Both the position numbers and the translations under genes were made by a program. Positions 24,388 to 31,489 of a stretch of 64,000 nt of DNA are shown here, piece after piece. This DNA is from Sphingomonadales bacterium (lineage in GTDB: Bacteria; Pseudomonadota; Alphaproteobacteria; Sphingomonadales; Sphingomonadaceae). The stretch covers positions 24,679 to 88,678 of the forward strand of contig JAIYAY010000011.1 in assembly GCA_027488785.1 (NCBI GenBank). The letters run 5' to 3'. Within the stretch, counting starts at the first letter, position 1. Every line of letters starts with the position of its first letter. Under the pieces are notes generated by a model. It was not told where the DNA came from and searched no databases. It saw nothing but the letters and a program-made list of their open reading frames with translations.

Positions 24388-25986
24388 TCAAATCGTCAAT
24401 TCAGTGGGACGCGTGCGCTTCACCCAGAGCGACACCCACATGCGGGTAATCGTCACGGCGGTAAACACGGATGTAACAATGCCGATCATCAACACCACGG
24501 CAAAGCCGCGAATAGGCCCCGACCCGAAAATGAACAGCAAAACCGCAGCGATTACGTTTGTACTGTTTGCGTCGAAAATCGCACGGCTCGCTTCTTTGTA
24601 CCCAAACTCGATCGCCTGAACCACACGGCGGCCCCGTTTCAGTTCTTCGCGAATACGTTCGTTAATCAGCACGTTCGCGTCAACCGCCGCACCAATCGTC
24701 AGGACAAAGCCCGCAATCCCCGGCAAAGTCAGGGTGGCGTTCGCAACGCCCATGACGCCCAAGATCATCAAAATGTTGATGATCAACGCAACATTAGCAT
24801 ACATGCCGAAACGGCCGTAAACGAGGAACATGAGCACCAGAATTGCGGTTGTACCGATGACCGCAGCTAATACACCGCGACGGATGGAGTCCGCGCCAAG
24901 GTCGGGACCGACCGAACGCTCCTCAACGATAGTCAAATCCACTGGCAACGCACCGGAGCGCAATGAGATTGATAAGGCATTGGCGCTCTCAGTCGTGAAG
25001 CTGCCGGAAATTTGGGATACCCCGCCAAAAATCGGTTCCCGAATTTGCGGCGCGGATATGACTTGGCCGTCGAGCACAATCGCGAACAATTTGTTCACAT
25101 TTTGCTGTGTCATGCGGGCAAATTTTTGTCCGCCCTCGGAATCAAACTGGATGGTCACTGCAGGCTCATTGGTCTGCGGATCAAATGTTGGATCAGCCTT
25201 GACCAATTTGTCGCCCGATATTCCGCCCAAGCGACGCACCGCGATATACGGCAATCCCGTTGGATTGTCCGGATAGGGCAGAACTTGGCTACCAACGCGG
25301 GCCTTGCCCTGCGCGGTTTGATCGGGGTCAGCTTGTTCATCGACCAGCTTAAATTCTAGCTTCGCCGTCTTACCAATCAATGCCTTCAACGCTTCTGGAT
25401 CCTCCAACCCGGGAACCTGAACGACAATGCGGGTATCACCCTGGCGAATGATCGTCGGCTCCAAGGTGCCAAGCGCGTTAATCCGCCGGTCAATGACGTC
25501 CTTGGCCGTATCCATTGCTTGGTCCAGCGCAGTTTCATTGCCAGAGCTTGCTGGTGACAAAACAATGCGGTTGCCATTGTTCACACCGAGATTCCAATCC
25601 CGCGTGCCCATATTATTGCTGATGAGCGGCAAGATCACTTCACGCGCAGCGTCCACCTTGGACATGTCGGTGACGTTAAAACTCAATTCGCCTTCGCTGC
25701 GCGATACATCCGCAATTGCAATTTGCGGATTGGCACGGCGCAGTGCTGTGCGGACGCTGTCCTCCAGAGCCTCAAGCCGTGCCTCTGCAAGTTGCGACGT
25801 GTCCGCCTCAAGCAAGATGTGACTACCACCGGCGAGGTCGAGACCAAGGTTGATTGTCGGGGTCGGCACAAATTGTGCAAGCTGTGCGCGCATTGCCGTC
25901 GGCAGCAGGCTAGGTATAGCAAATGCCACTCCGACGATTATCAGGACGTTGAGCATCCATACGCGCCAACGGGGAAAATCAAGCAT
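24388..25986 (-). CDS. secD: Protein translocase subunit SecD
   Basis: A 532-residue SecD, similar in length to other alphaproteobacterial SecD proteins. The first helix follows PRWRVWMLNVLIIVGVAFAI; the periplasmic part opens with INLGLDLAGGSHILLEAD and contains DVIDRRINALGTLEPTI and the head domain. The last third holds five membrane helices with the conserved GAAVDANVLINERIREEL, whose Asp is in the proton path. It works with SecF and YajC at the inner membrane. Confidence 0.95.
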   Translation of the reverse strand: MLDFPRWRVWMLNVLIIVGVAFAIPSLLPTAMRAQLAQFVPTPTINLGLDLAGGSHILLEADTSQLAEARLEALEDSVRTALRRANPQIAIADVSRSEGELSFNVTDMSKVDAAREVILPLISNNMGTRDWNLGVNNGNRIVLSPASSGNETALDQAMDTAKDVIDRRINALGTLEPTIIRQGDTRIVVQVPGLEDPEALKALIGKTAKLEFKLVDEQADPDQTAQGKARVGSQVLPYPDNPTGLPYIAVRRLGGISGDKLVKADPTFDPQTNEPAVTIQFDSEGGQKFARMTQQNVNKLFAIVLDGQVISAPQIREPIFGGVSQISGSFTTESANALSISLRSGALPVDLTIVEERSVGPDLGADSIRRGVLAAVIGTTAILVLMFLVYGRFGMYANVALIINILMILGVMGVANATLTLPGIAGFVLTIGAAVDANVLINERIREELKRGRRVVQAIEFGYKEASRAIFDANSTNVIAAVLLFIFGSGPIRGFAVVLMIGIVTSVFTAVTITRMWVSLWVKRTRPTELTI

Positions 25987-26054
25987 AGATTGGTTCCGAA
26001 CGAACTATGAAGGCAATATCTGGGGTCAGCGGCAAAGCCGTTCAACCCCGACGG

Positions 26055-26381
26055 TTAATCATTCGCGGCTTTCGCATTGCGTGGCTGAACGTTGGCAATG
26101 GTCGATTTAACCGCCTTTACCCGCACATTTGGCGCAATTTCAACCTCAACATATTCGTCGGCTACCTTTGTCACTTTACCCATCAGGCCGCCAGCAGTTA
26201 CGACTTCGTCATTCTTCTGAACAGCGGCGATTTTAGCTTCATGTGCCTTCGCGCGCTTTTGCTGCGGACGGATGAGGAAGAAGTAGAATACTACAAAGAT
26301 GAGCAGAAGCGGGAACAGCTGCACGAAAAATGCAGAACCACCAGCACCGCCAGCGGCAGCAGTTAAGATAACAGTGTCCAT
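26055..26381 (-). CDS. yajC: Preprotein translocase subunit YajC
   Basis: A 108-residue single-pass membrane protein that associates with SecDF. The helix LFPLLLIFVVFYFFLIRPQQ is followed by the conserved KRAKAHEAKIAAVQKNDEVV and TAGGLMGKV. The frame continues to 26459, but the ATG at 26381 has GAGG with correct spacing and gives the family N-terminus. It is the first gene of the yajC-secD-secF operon, 68 bp before secD. Confidence 0.93.
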   Translation of the reverse strand: MDTVILTAAAGGAGGSAFFVQLFPLLLIFVVFYFFLIRPQQKRAKAHEAKIAAVQKNDEVVTAGGLMGKVTKVADEYVEVEIAPNVRVKAVKSTIANVQPRNAKAAND

Positions 26382-26559
26382 GAGAAACCTCGCACTAATA
26401 AAATCAAGCGCCCACTTCAGCGCTATCTGGAAACAATCGGGTGCGATTATCACCTGCACCCTGCCGACGCAACGTCAAAGCTTTGACAGCGTGCTTGCTT
26501 TTCCAAAACCACCGCCATATAGGCGCGCATCCATTGGTCTCGGCGAGGTCATTGGCGGT

Positions 26560-26636
26560 CGGGACGTAGCGCAGCCTGGTAGCGCATCACACTGGGGGTG
26601 TGGGGGTCGCAGGTTCGAATCCTGTCGTCCCGACCA
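26560..26636 (+). tRNA. tRNA-Pro (anticodon GGG)
   Basis: The acceptor arms CGGGACG (26560-26566) and CGTCCCG (26626-26632) pair perfectly, with an encoded ACCA tail. The D-arm GCGCAGCCTGGTAGCGC, the anticodon stem CACAC/GTGTG with loop TGGGGGT (anticodon GGG), a short variable loop, and the T-arm CAGG-TTCGAAT-CCTG are all present. It is a 77-nt gene on the plus strand. The 3' end could serve as a phage or element attachment site, but no integrase is visible here. Confidence 0.95.
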
Positions 26637-26706
26637 ATAATTCACTATAAAATTTCAACGCAAATAACGCGCAAGCGCGCACTGGCCGTGCATTTGGAAG
26701 ATTTTA

Positions 26707-26734
26707 CTTTCCTACAAATAACCTATTTGGTTAT
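26707..26734 (+). promoter_or_regulatory. Palindromic operator candidate upstream of the lysis cassette
   Basis: CTTTCCTACAA (26707-26717) abuts the perfect inverted repeat ATAACC-TATTT-GGTTAT (26718-26734), 27 bases before the endolysin ATG. The same ACCTATTTGGT core, and the 11-mer in reverse orientation, occur upstream of the XRE regulator gene at 22781-22807. This is a good candidate site for that regulator. Confidence 0.55.
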
Positions 26735-26761
26735 TATTTGTTCGAAAGTGAGGGTACGCCG

Positions 26762-27307
26762 ATGCGTGACAATATTGACGGACTGATTGACGACCTGATT
26801 GCGCGCGAGGGCGGCTTTGTCGATCATCCTGCCGACAAAGGCGGACCAACGCGCTGGGGCATTAGCCAGGCAGTCGCCCGTCGGCATGGCTATATGGGGC
26901 AGATGGAAAATCTGCCGCGCAGCGTTGCTGCGTTGATTTACCAAAAGCAATATTGGCGCGCACCTTCATTCGATCAAGTGGCGCAGATTGCGCCAATATT
27001 GGCAGCAGAGCTATTTGACACGGGCGTCAATATGGGCGCCGGCACAGCAATCGGATTTTTGCAACGCGCGTTGAATGCGCTGAACCGCAATGGCGCGGAT
27101 TATCCAGACATTGCCGTAGACCGCACAATCGGCCCCGATAGCTTGCGCGCGCTGGAGGCATTTTTGGCCAAGCGCGGGCCACTGGCGGAGGGCGTTCTAA
27201 CGAAAGCAATCGATGCCTTGCAAGGGGCGCATTATGTCCGCTTGGCCGAAGCACGCCCTGCGCAAGAGGCGTTTCTCTATGGCTGGATTAAAAGCCGTAT
27301 TGGTTAA
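26762..27307 (+). CDS. GH108 endolysin (TtsA/ZliS-like N-acetylmuramidase)
   Basis: A 181-residue peptidoglycan hydrolase. The catalytic Glu is in LIAREGGFVDHPADKGGPTR, followed by WGISQ, the GH108 signature. A C-terminal peptidoglycan-binding-type segment begins near GFLQRALNALNRNG and includes VDRTIGPDSLRALEAF. No signal peptide is present, so release needs the holin encoded next. The family is used by phages, gene-transfer agents and export systems. The ATG at 26762 has GAGGG seven bases upstream; an open frame to 26738 has none. A palindromic operator candidate lies just upstream. Confidence 0.85.
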   Translation: MRDNIDGLIDDLIAREGGFVDHPADKGGPTRWGISQAVARRHGYMGQMENLPRSVAALIYQKQYWRAPSFDQVAQIAPILAAELFDTGVNMGAGTAIGFLQRALNALNRNGADYPDIAVDRTIGPDSLRALEAFLAKRGPLAEGVLTKAIDALQGAHYVRLAEARPAQEAFLYGWIKSRIG

Positions 27308-27326
27308 TTATTAAAAGGAGTAAGCC

Positions 27327-27740
27327 ATGTCACTCATTGAAGGTATCATCGGCCCGATTGCGAAACTGATCGACAAAATCATTCCCGATCCGAAAGCCCG
27401 CGATGCGGCAAAGCTCGAACTGATCAAGCTGCAAGGCAGTCAAGAGATGGATGCATTGCGCACCCAATTGTCTGCCGTGTTGGCTGAAGCGCAATCCGCC
27501 GATCCATGGACAAGCCGCGCACGGCCAAGTTTCCTCTATGTAATCTATACCATGTTGTTGTGGGCGATCCCGATGGGGTTGATTGCCGCCGTTCAGCCTG
27601 AGGCAGCAGCCAATATCGCGCGCGGCATGAACGCCTATCTCAATGGCCTGCCTGAGCCCTTATATGCGTTGTTTGGCACTGGCTATCTCGGTTACACCGT
27701 CGCCCGCCAATGGGGTATTTCACGCGGGCTGGAAAAATAG
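27327..27740 (+). CDS. 3TM-type holin
   Basis: A 137-residue membrane protein that fits the three-membrane-segment holin family, which makes inner-membrane pores for endolysin escape. The N-terminal amphipathic part (IIGPIAKLIDKIIPDPKARD) and helix AKLELIKLQGSQEMDALRTQ precede the conserved DPWTSRARPSFLYVI. Then come hydrophobic segments YTMLLWAIPMGLIAAV and PLYALFGTGYLGYTVARQWG. AAAAGGAGT precedes the ATG. The gene follows the endolysin by 19 bp, forming a two-gene lysis module without other phage genes nearby. Confidence 0.8.
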   Translation: MSLIEGIIGPIAKLIDKIIPDPKARDAAKLELIKLQGSQEMDALRTQLSAVLAEAQSADPWTSRARPSFLYVIYTMLLWAIPMGLIAAVQPEAAANIARGMNAYLNGLPEPLYALFGTGYLGYTVARQWGISRGLEK

Positions 27741-27811
27741 TTGTCTAATGCCAACAACATCCGTTACCCTTAAACTCCCGTGAGGGATTTTAGGGACTTA
27801 GGAGAACCAAG

Positions 27812-28087
27812 ATGAAGAAATTAGTCGCAACTGTTGCTGCTCTTGCATTTGCAGCATCGCTTACCGCATGTGGCGAAGCTGGTGAAAAGGCTGCCGAAGA
27901 AACCGCTGAAGCCGCCGACGCCACGGGCGAAGCTATGGAAGCTGGTGCCGAGAACGCCATGACTGCGGCCGAAGGCGCAGCCGATGCAACCGCAGAGGCC
28001 GCGGATGACGCAACCGCCGAAGCTGGCGCCGAAGCTGGCGCCGCCGTTGAAGAGGCTGGCAAGGATATGCAGAAAGCTGCCGAATAA
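27812..28087 (+). CDS. Small Ala/Glu-rich lipoprotein
   Basis: A 91-residue protein. The signal ends in the lipobox ASLTAC, with Cys near residue 20, followed by about 70 residues made almost only of Ala, Glu, Gly, Asp and Thr, likely an extended amphipathic helix. TTAGGAGAA precedes the ATG. It resembles small helical stress lipoproteins in general form, but I recognise no family. It follows the holin by 71 bp and may have its own promoter. Confidence 0.65.
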   Translation: MKKLVATVAALAFAASLTACGEAGEKAAEETAEAADATGEAMEAGAENAMTAAEGAADATAEAADDATAEAGAEAGAAVEEAGKDMQKAAE

Positions 28088-28111
28088 TCGGTTTTGTATC
28101 CACATAAAATC

Positions 28112-28145
28112 TAAGCCCGCCTTGCTCCGCGCAACGGCGGGCTTA
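28112..28145 (+). terminator. Hairpin downstream of the small lipoprotein gene
   Basis: TAAGCCCGCC (28112-28121) and GGCGGGCTTA (28136-28145) form a perfect 10-bp stem with a 14-base loop, 24 bases after the lipoprotein stop. No long T-run follows, so it may be a terminator or a stabilising 3' hairpin. The rest of 28146-28249 shows nothing recognisable. Confidence 0.55.
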
Positions 28146-28249
28146 TTCATGTCCGGGCAAGGGTCCTTGCCGTCATGTCGTCTGGAACGGCCCGTGACAA
28201 AAATAGCTGAGGCAATGCGGAAAAGCACCGCTGTGACCAAACAATCCAT

Positions 28250-28279
28250 AAAAAAGGCGAGGCTGCGAACCCCGCCTTT
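28250..28279 (-). terminator. Rho-independent terminator of the adhesin/channel operon (minus strand)
   Basis: On the minus strand AAAGGCG (28279-28273) and CGCCTTT (28259-28253) form a GC-rich stem that extends with one mismatch, followed by a run of T (28256-28250). It lies 43 bases past the stop of the MotA-like gene and should end the minus-strand locus. Confidence 0.7.
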
Positions 28280-28322
28280 CCTCTTATATATTTAGAAAAC
28301 CGCACCGCAGCGGGTTTCAGCT

Positions 28323-29867
28323 TTACTCCGCCGGTGACGGCACCGCTTCTTTTGGCAGATTGACCGTATCACCCGGATACAAACGCGTGGGGTCAGCCAA
28401 TTGCGGATTTGCGGCAATCATGGCTTCAACCGAAACCCCCCTTCTTATCGCAATACGGGACAGGCTATCACCCCTGACAACAATGATCTGCTCCGGCGCC
28501 TTCTCAGATTCTAACGGCGCCTTTGTGGCTACATCTGCTGCTGGTCCGGGTAAGGCGGTTGCTGGGGAAACGGCTGCAGTCGGGGCAGCATTCGGCGATG
28601 GGGCTACACTACCCGAACCGAGCGAAAGTACGGCCGCCGCAAGTCCTGCGAGTGCGCCGACAACAGCAAAAGCGAGCGCCAGTCGTCCAAACACTGGGAA
28701 CACCCCATTTTGGGCAACCGACAGATCCTTACGCAACGAGTCGATTTGGTCAACAAACCGGCCGCCCTTGTCATCAATAGCAGATGCCAGACGCCCTTCT
28801 GCTTCGGATACTAGTTTCAGCTGCTCTGAGTTGCGCTCTGCCTGCGCACCTACGGAATTTAAGGTGTCTACCAGCTGATGATTAATGTGGGTCGCCACAT
28901 TGGAAAGCTGCTCCAAGCGCTTTGAAAAGCCTTGCTCCCAATGAATGAACAGGTCGCGCATCGCCTTATGTTCTTGGCTAATCATTGCATGAAGTTCCGC
29001 CGATTGTTCGGGGGAGAACGCACCGCTTGGCGCTGCATTGACCGCGACAGCAGGCCAAGTCACCACCGAAGCAGCACCCGCTGGGTAGAGTTCTTCATTC
29101 ACAAATTCACGCACATCGCGGAACAGGCGTTCCCCGGCCGATTTGACGCTGCTGACCGTAAGGCCAATGACCAGCGACCCCAAAAGGCCATAAAGTGACG
29201 CGACGAATGCCGTGCCCATGCCCTGCATTGGGCCTTGCAGCTTCACGATCATGGTCGAGAACATGGCGCCGGAATCGGTACCTGAACCGCCGCCGAGCGC
29301 CGCAAATACGCCTGACAATTCATCCAGCGTTTGCAGCAGACCAATAAATGTCCCGACGAGACCAAGCCCAACAAGACTGCCCGAAAGCAGATTGGGCAAG
29401 GACAAACCCGCAAACATTTGCGTTTCCACCACATTCATCTCGTCTTCCATTGCAGGTTGACGAATGGCGAGCGGTAGTCCGCGTGTTTGCATATAGACGC
29501 GGTAGAAATAGGCCATGCTGCCGGATCGCGCACGTTGCGAAATCATCTGGTCCTGAACTTCATGGGAGCTGGATTTCAGTAAATCAAACCAAGATTGTTC
29601 TTTAAGGAAATCGTGCAATAAAATGGCCAGCAAGACCGCAGCAACGGCGGCCACAGCGAAAATTGCATAAACCAGCTCCGGATGCGGCGTCGATGCGATT
29701 GACGTCGCCACAGCGTCTTTAAAAGTGGTCGCACCAGCGATGATAACAACGCCCAAAAGACCAAATGCTTGCACCCAGCGAAGCGCCATTTTGGTGCGGG
29801 AACCGACAAAGCCGCCAATCGCTGACGCCTCGTCCATCGGTAGTTTTGATGTATATGTTTCTGCCAT
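28323..29867 (-). CDS. MotA/TolQ/ExbB-type proton-channel protein fused to a periplasmic LysM domain (SiiB-like role proposed)
   Basis: A 514-residue membrane protein. Helices lie near residues 31-49 and 65-87. The MotA/ExbB core follows: NLLSGSLVGLGLVGTFIGLL (159-178) and MGTAFVASLYGLLGSLVIGL (217-236), with the conserved Gly/Thr pattern of channel helices. Residues about 285-385 are a helical stretch. A fifth helix near 394-417 (RLALAFAVVGALAGLAAAVL) sends the C-terminus to the periplasm, where a Pro/Ala linker leads to a LysM domain (461-506; VVRGDSLSRIAIRRGVSVEA). LysM binds peptidoglycan, so this subunit could be anchored to the wall, a job normally done by MotB. The ATG at 29867 has AGGAAA upstream. 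It follows two MotB-like genes and a type I-secreted adhesin set. A Zorya ZorA role was considered and rejected. Confidence 0.75.
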   Translation of the reverse strand: MAETYTSKLPMDEASAIGGFVGSRTKMALRWVQAFGLLGVVIIAGATTFKDAVATSIASTPHPELVYAIFAVAAVAAVLLAILLHDFLKEQSWFDLLKSSSHEVQDQMISQRARSGSMAYFYRVYMQTRGLPLAIRQPAMEDEMNVVETQMFAGLSLPNLLSGSLVGLGLVGTFIGLLQTLDELSGVFAALGGGSGTDSGAMFSTMIVKLQGPMQGMGTAFVASLYGLLGSLVIGLTVSSVKSAGERLFRDVREFVNEELYPAGAASVVTWPAVAVNAAPSGAFSPEQSAELHAMISQEHKAMRDLFIHWEQGFSKRLEQLSNVATHINHQLVDTLNSVGAQAERNSEQLKLVSEAEGRLASAIDDKGGRFVDQIDSLRKDLSVAQNGVFPVFGRLALAFAVVGALAGLAAAVLSLGSGSVAPSPNAAPTAAVSPATALPGPAADVATKAPLESEKAPEQIIVVRGDSLSRIAIRRGVSVEAMIAANPQLADPTRLYPGDTVNLPKEAVPSPAE

Positions 29868-29916
29868 GATGTTTTCCTAACCTTACCCTGACGTTTTTTA
29901 CTTCCCGACCAAAAGA

Positions 29917-30768
29917 TCAGGGTTCTGTGACTATAAATAGACGCATTCCACCTGATGCGGTGCCTGCCCCTTCATAAACGCGGACTTCCATTGACGATGC
30001 TGGAACCCCGACGGTGATGAGTTGATTGCGCAGCGTCGTTAGCGCGAGATACGCATTGCGCCGCATATTGGGGTCAGCCCGCGGAATGGAGGTCCAAAGC
30101 TTTACCTTTTTGCTATCCGAACGGATATTCTCTCTCAGCGCCGCCGTGACCGAGGCGCGGTTAAATGCACCCACGGGGTCTGCACCGGTTTCGGCATCAA
30201 GCGTTAAGATGACCTGACCCGATGATGTTGCCCGACGGGTCACAGTGACCGACTGGGCCGACTTGCGGACAAAAGCATCCGCAACAACGATATTGGTCGC
30301 ATCTGGTCCGGCCTGCCCACCGGGGCGTAAGGATTGCCCAGCACCCGCTGCATTGGCTGGATCAATTCCCCTGCCCGGAAGCGCAGGCTGTCCTGCGGGC
30401 GCGATGCCAGCGTTCGTGCGGGCGCTGCCATCGGGCGTGCCCGAAGCACCAAGCGGACCAGACATAACAGGCGTTGGCGGGACCCTGCGAATGGCGGGCT
30501 CACCGACATCGTCGGGTGCACGCAGCAAAGGCGAAGGCGGCGCGTCCGGCTGCGGCCAGCCAAGCGATGCGTCCGGTGGCGAAACGGCCGGCATGGGCAT
30601 ATCCGTGTCGCCGTCCTTGCCCTTTTTGTTTTGCTGGCTGAAAACGGCCAGAGTGATGCCGAACAAGGCAACCATGAACAGCAAGTTCAAGACCACATTG
30701 GTCATGGCATCGACATAGCCTGGCCAAAAATTGGCGGCCCCGCTGAAAGCTTTTTTACGACGCTTCAT
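29917..30768 (-). CDS. MotB-like channel protein with conserved membrane Asp (SiiA-like role proposed)
   Basis: A 283-residue protein with one N-terminal membrane helix preceded by FWPGYVDAMTN. D20 sits where MotB has its proton-binding Asp (pattern Y-x-D-x-M-T), so it should take part in ion flow. After the helix (VVLNLLFMVALFGITLAVFS) comes a long Pro/Gly-rich periplasmic linker to about residue 165. A C-terminal domain follows with the helix RRNAYLALTTLRNQLITVGV and strand SSMEVRVYEG, resembling an eroded OmpA-like fold; I see no clear peptidoglycan-binding Asp/Arg set. It overlaps the upstream paralogue by four bases (ATGA), and its MotA-like partner starts 49 bp downstream. Confidence 0.7.
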   Translation of the reverse strand: MKRRKKAFSGAANFWPGYVDAMTNVVLNLLFMVALFGITLAVFSQQNKKGKDGDTDMPMPAVSPPDASLGWPQPDAPPSPLLRAPDDVGEPAIRRVPPTPVMSGPLGASGTPDGSARTNAGIAPAGQPALPGRGIDPANAAGAGQSLRPGGQAGPDATNIVVADAFVRKSAQSVTVTRRATSSGQVILTLDAETGADPVGAFNRASVTAALRENIRSDSKKVKLWTSIPRADPNMRRNAYLALTTLRNQLITVGVPASSMEVRVYEGAGTASGGMRLFIVTEP

Positions 30769-31385
30769 GGCTGACCATCCGATCCCAGAGAAGATCCGGC
30801 GTTGCCCGCAACAATTGGCGCAATCACAACTGCCCCATCTGCATCTGTGGCGGATGGCCCGGAATTTTCCATGCGCATTTCAATTGCGTTTCCGGGCACA
30901 CCCAAATTCATAAGGACGGCGCGCACACCCATAATCCGCACATAGGTTGCGCGACTTTGGCGCGGATCAGATAAGTCACCCGCCGACACGAGAAGCCAGC
31001 GTCGCACACCTAAGGCGCTGCGCTCGGCTATGGCGTTACCAATGACGTTCGTGGTGGAGGGAGGCGTCACGGTTGCGTCCCCTACAAAAGTAACGCGGAT
31101 GAGACGCAACGCATCATCCGGTATCGGTTGCGCTGGCGGCAAGGCCAAGCGCTGCGGCACCGGAACAGTTGCCAAGGCAGGCAAAGCAGGGGCGACATCC
31201 AATGGGCCACCAGGCCCGACGGGACGGAGGCTGCCGTCCGGTCCACCCTTAGAGACAGCCCCCAAAGCGAAAATGGAGATACCAAGCGCCATCGCCATAA
31301 TCAGCATGCCTTGCACAAGGCCGGCTGTTGCAGCGACATAGCCGGGCCAAAACCCGGGATCATCATCGTCATGACCACCCGCCAT
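30765..31385 (-). CDS. Second MotB-like protein, membrane Asp replaced by Ala
   Basis: A 206-residue paralogue of the downstream MotB-like protein. The N-terminus shares FWPGYVAAT with it, but A18 stands where the partner has D20. One membrane helix follows (LVQGMLIMAMALGISIFALG), then a shorter linker and a C-terminal domain with RATYVRIMGVRAVLMNLGVP and NAIEMRME, which aligns in pattern with the partner's R-A-Y...L...GVP...ME-R segment. With no acidic residue in the helix it cannot carry protons in the MotB manner. It may form a heterodimeric stator with the Asp-bearing paralogue. It is the first gene of the channel trio, 104 bp below the large adhesin gene. Confidence 0.65.
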   Translation of the reverse strand: MAGGHDDDDPGFWPGYVAATAGLVQGMLIMAMALGISIFALGAVSKGGPDGSLRPVGPGGPLDVAPALPALATVPVPQRLALPPAQPIPDDALRLIRVTFVGDATVTPPSTTNVIGNAIAERSALGVRRWLLVSAGDLSDPRQSRATYVRIMGVRAVLMNLGVPGNAIEMRMENSGPSATDADGAVVIAPIVAGNAGSSLGSDGQP

Positions 31386-31445
31386 AACATTTCCTTCAAT
31401 GCGCTTGTGGCCTGATAAAGTTTGGCCATTAAGCTATAGTTAAAC

Positions 31446-31482
31446 AGAAAAACGGACCTGCCCGTATCGCAACGGGCAGGTC
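31446..31482 (-). terminator. Intrinsic terminator downstream of the 2,641-residue adhesin gene
   Basis: On the minus strand GACCTGCCCG (31482-31473), loop of eight, CGGGCAGGTC (31464-31455) form a perfect 10-bp stem followed by CGTTTTTCTGTTT. It lies 8 bases after the adhesin stop and upstream of the channel genes, so transcription into them is either partial read-through or starts anew in 31386-31445. Confidence 0.75.
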
Positions 31483-31489
31483 GATATGC

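Noticed and set aside
26560..28145. Integrated prophage at tRNA-Pro
   Set aside because: Only an endolysin, a holin and a regulator are present. No integrase, head, tail or replication genes and no duplicated tRNA end were seen.
28323..31385. Zorya-like anti-phage system (ZorA/ZorB-type MotAB proteins)
   Set aside because: The channel proteins are ZorAB-like in general design, but no ZorC, ZorD or ZorE gene is nearby, the long cytoplasmic ZorA tail is replaced by a membrane helix plus LysM, and the neighbours are an adhesin and its exporter.
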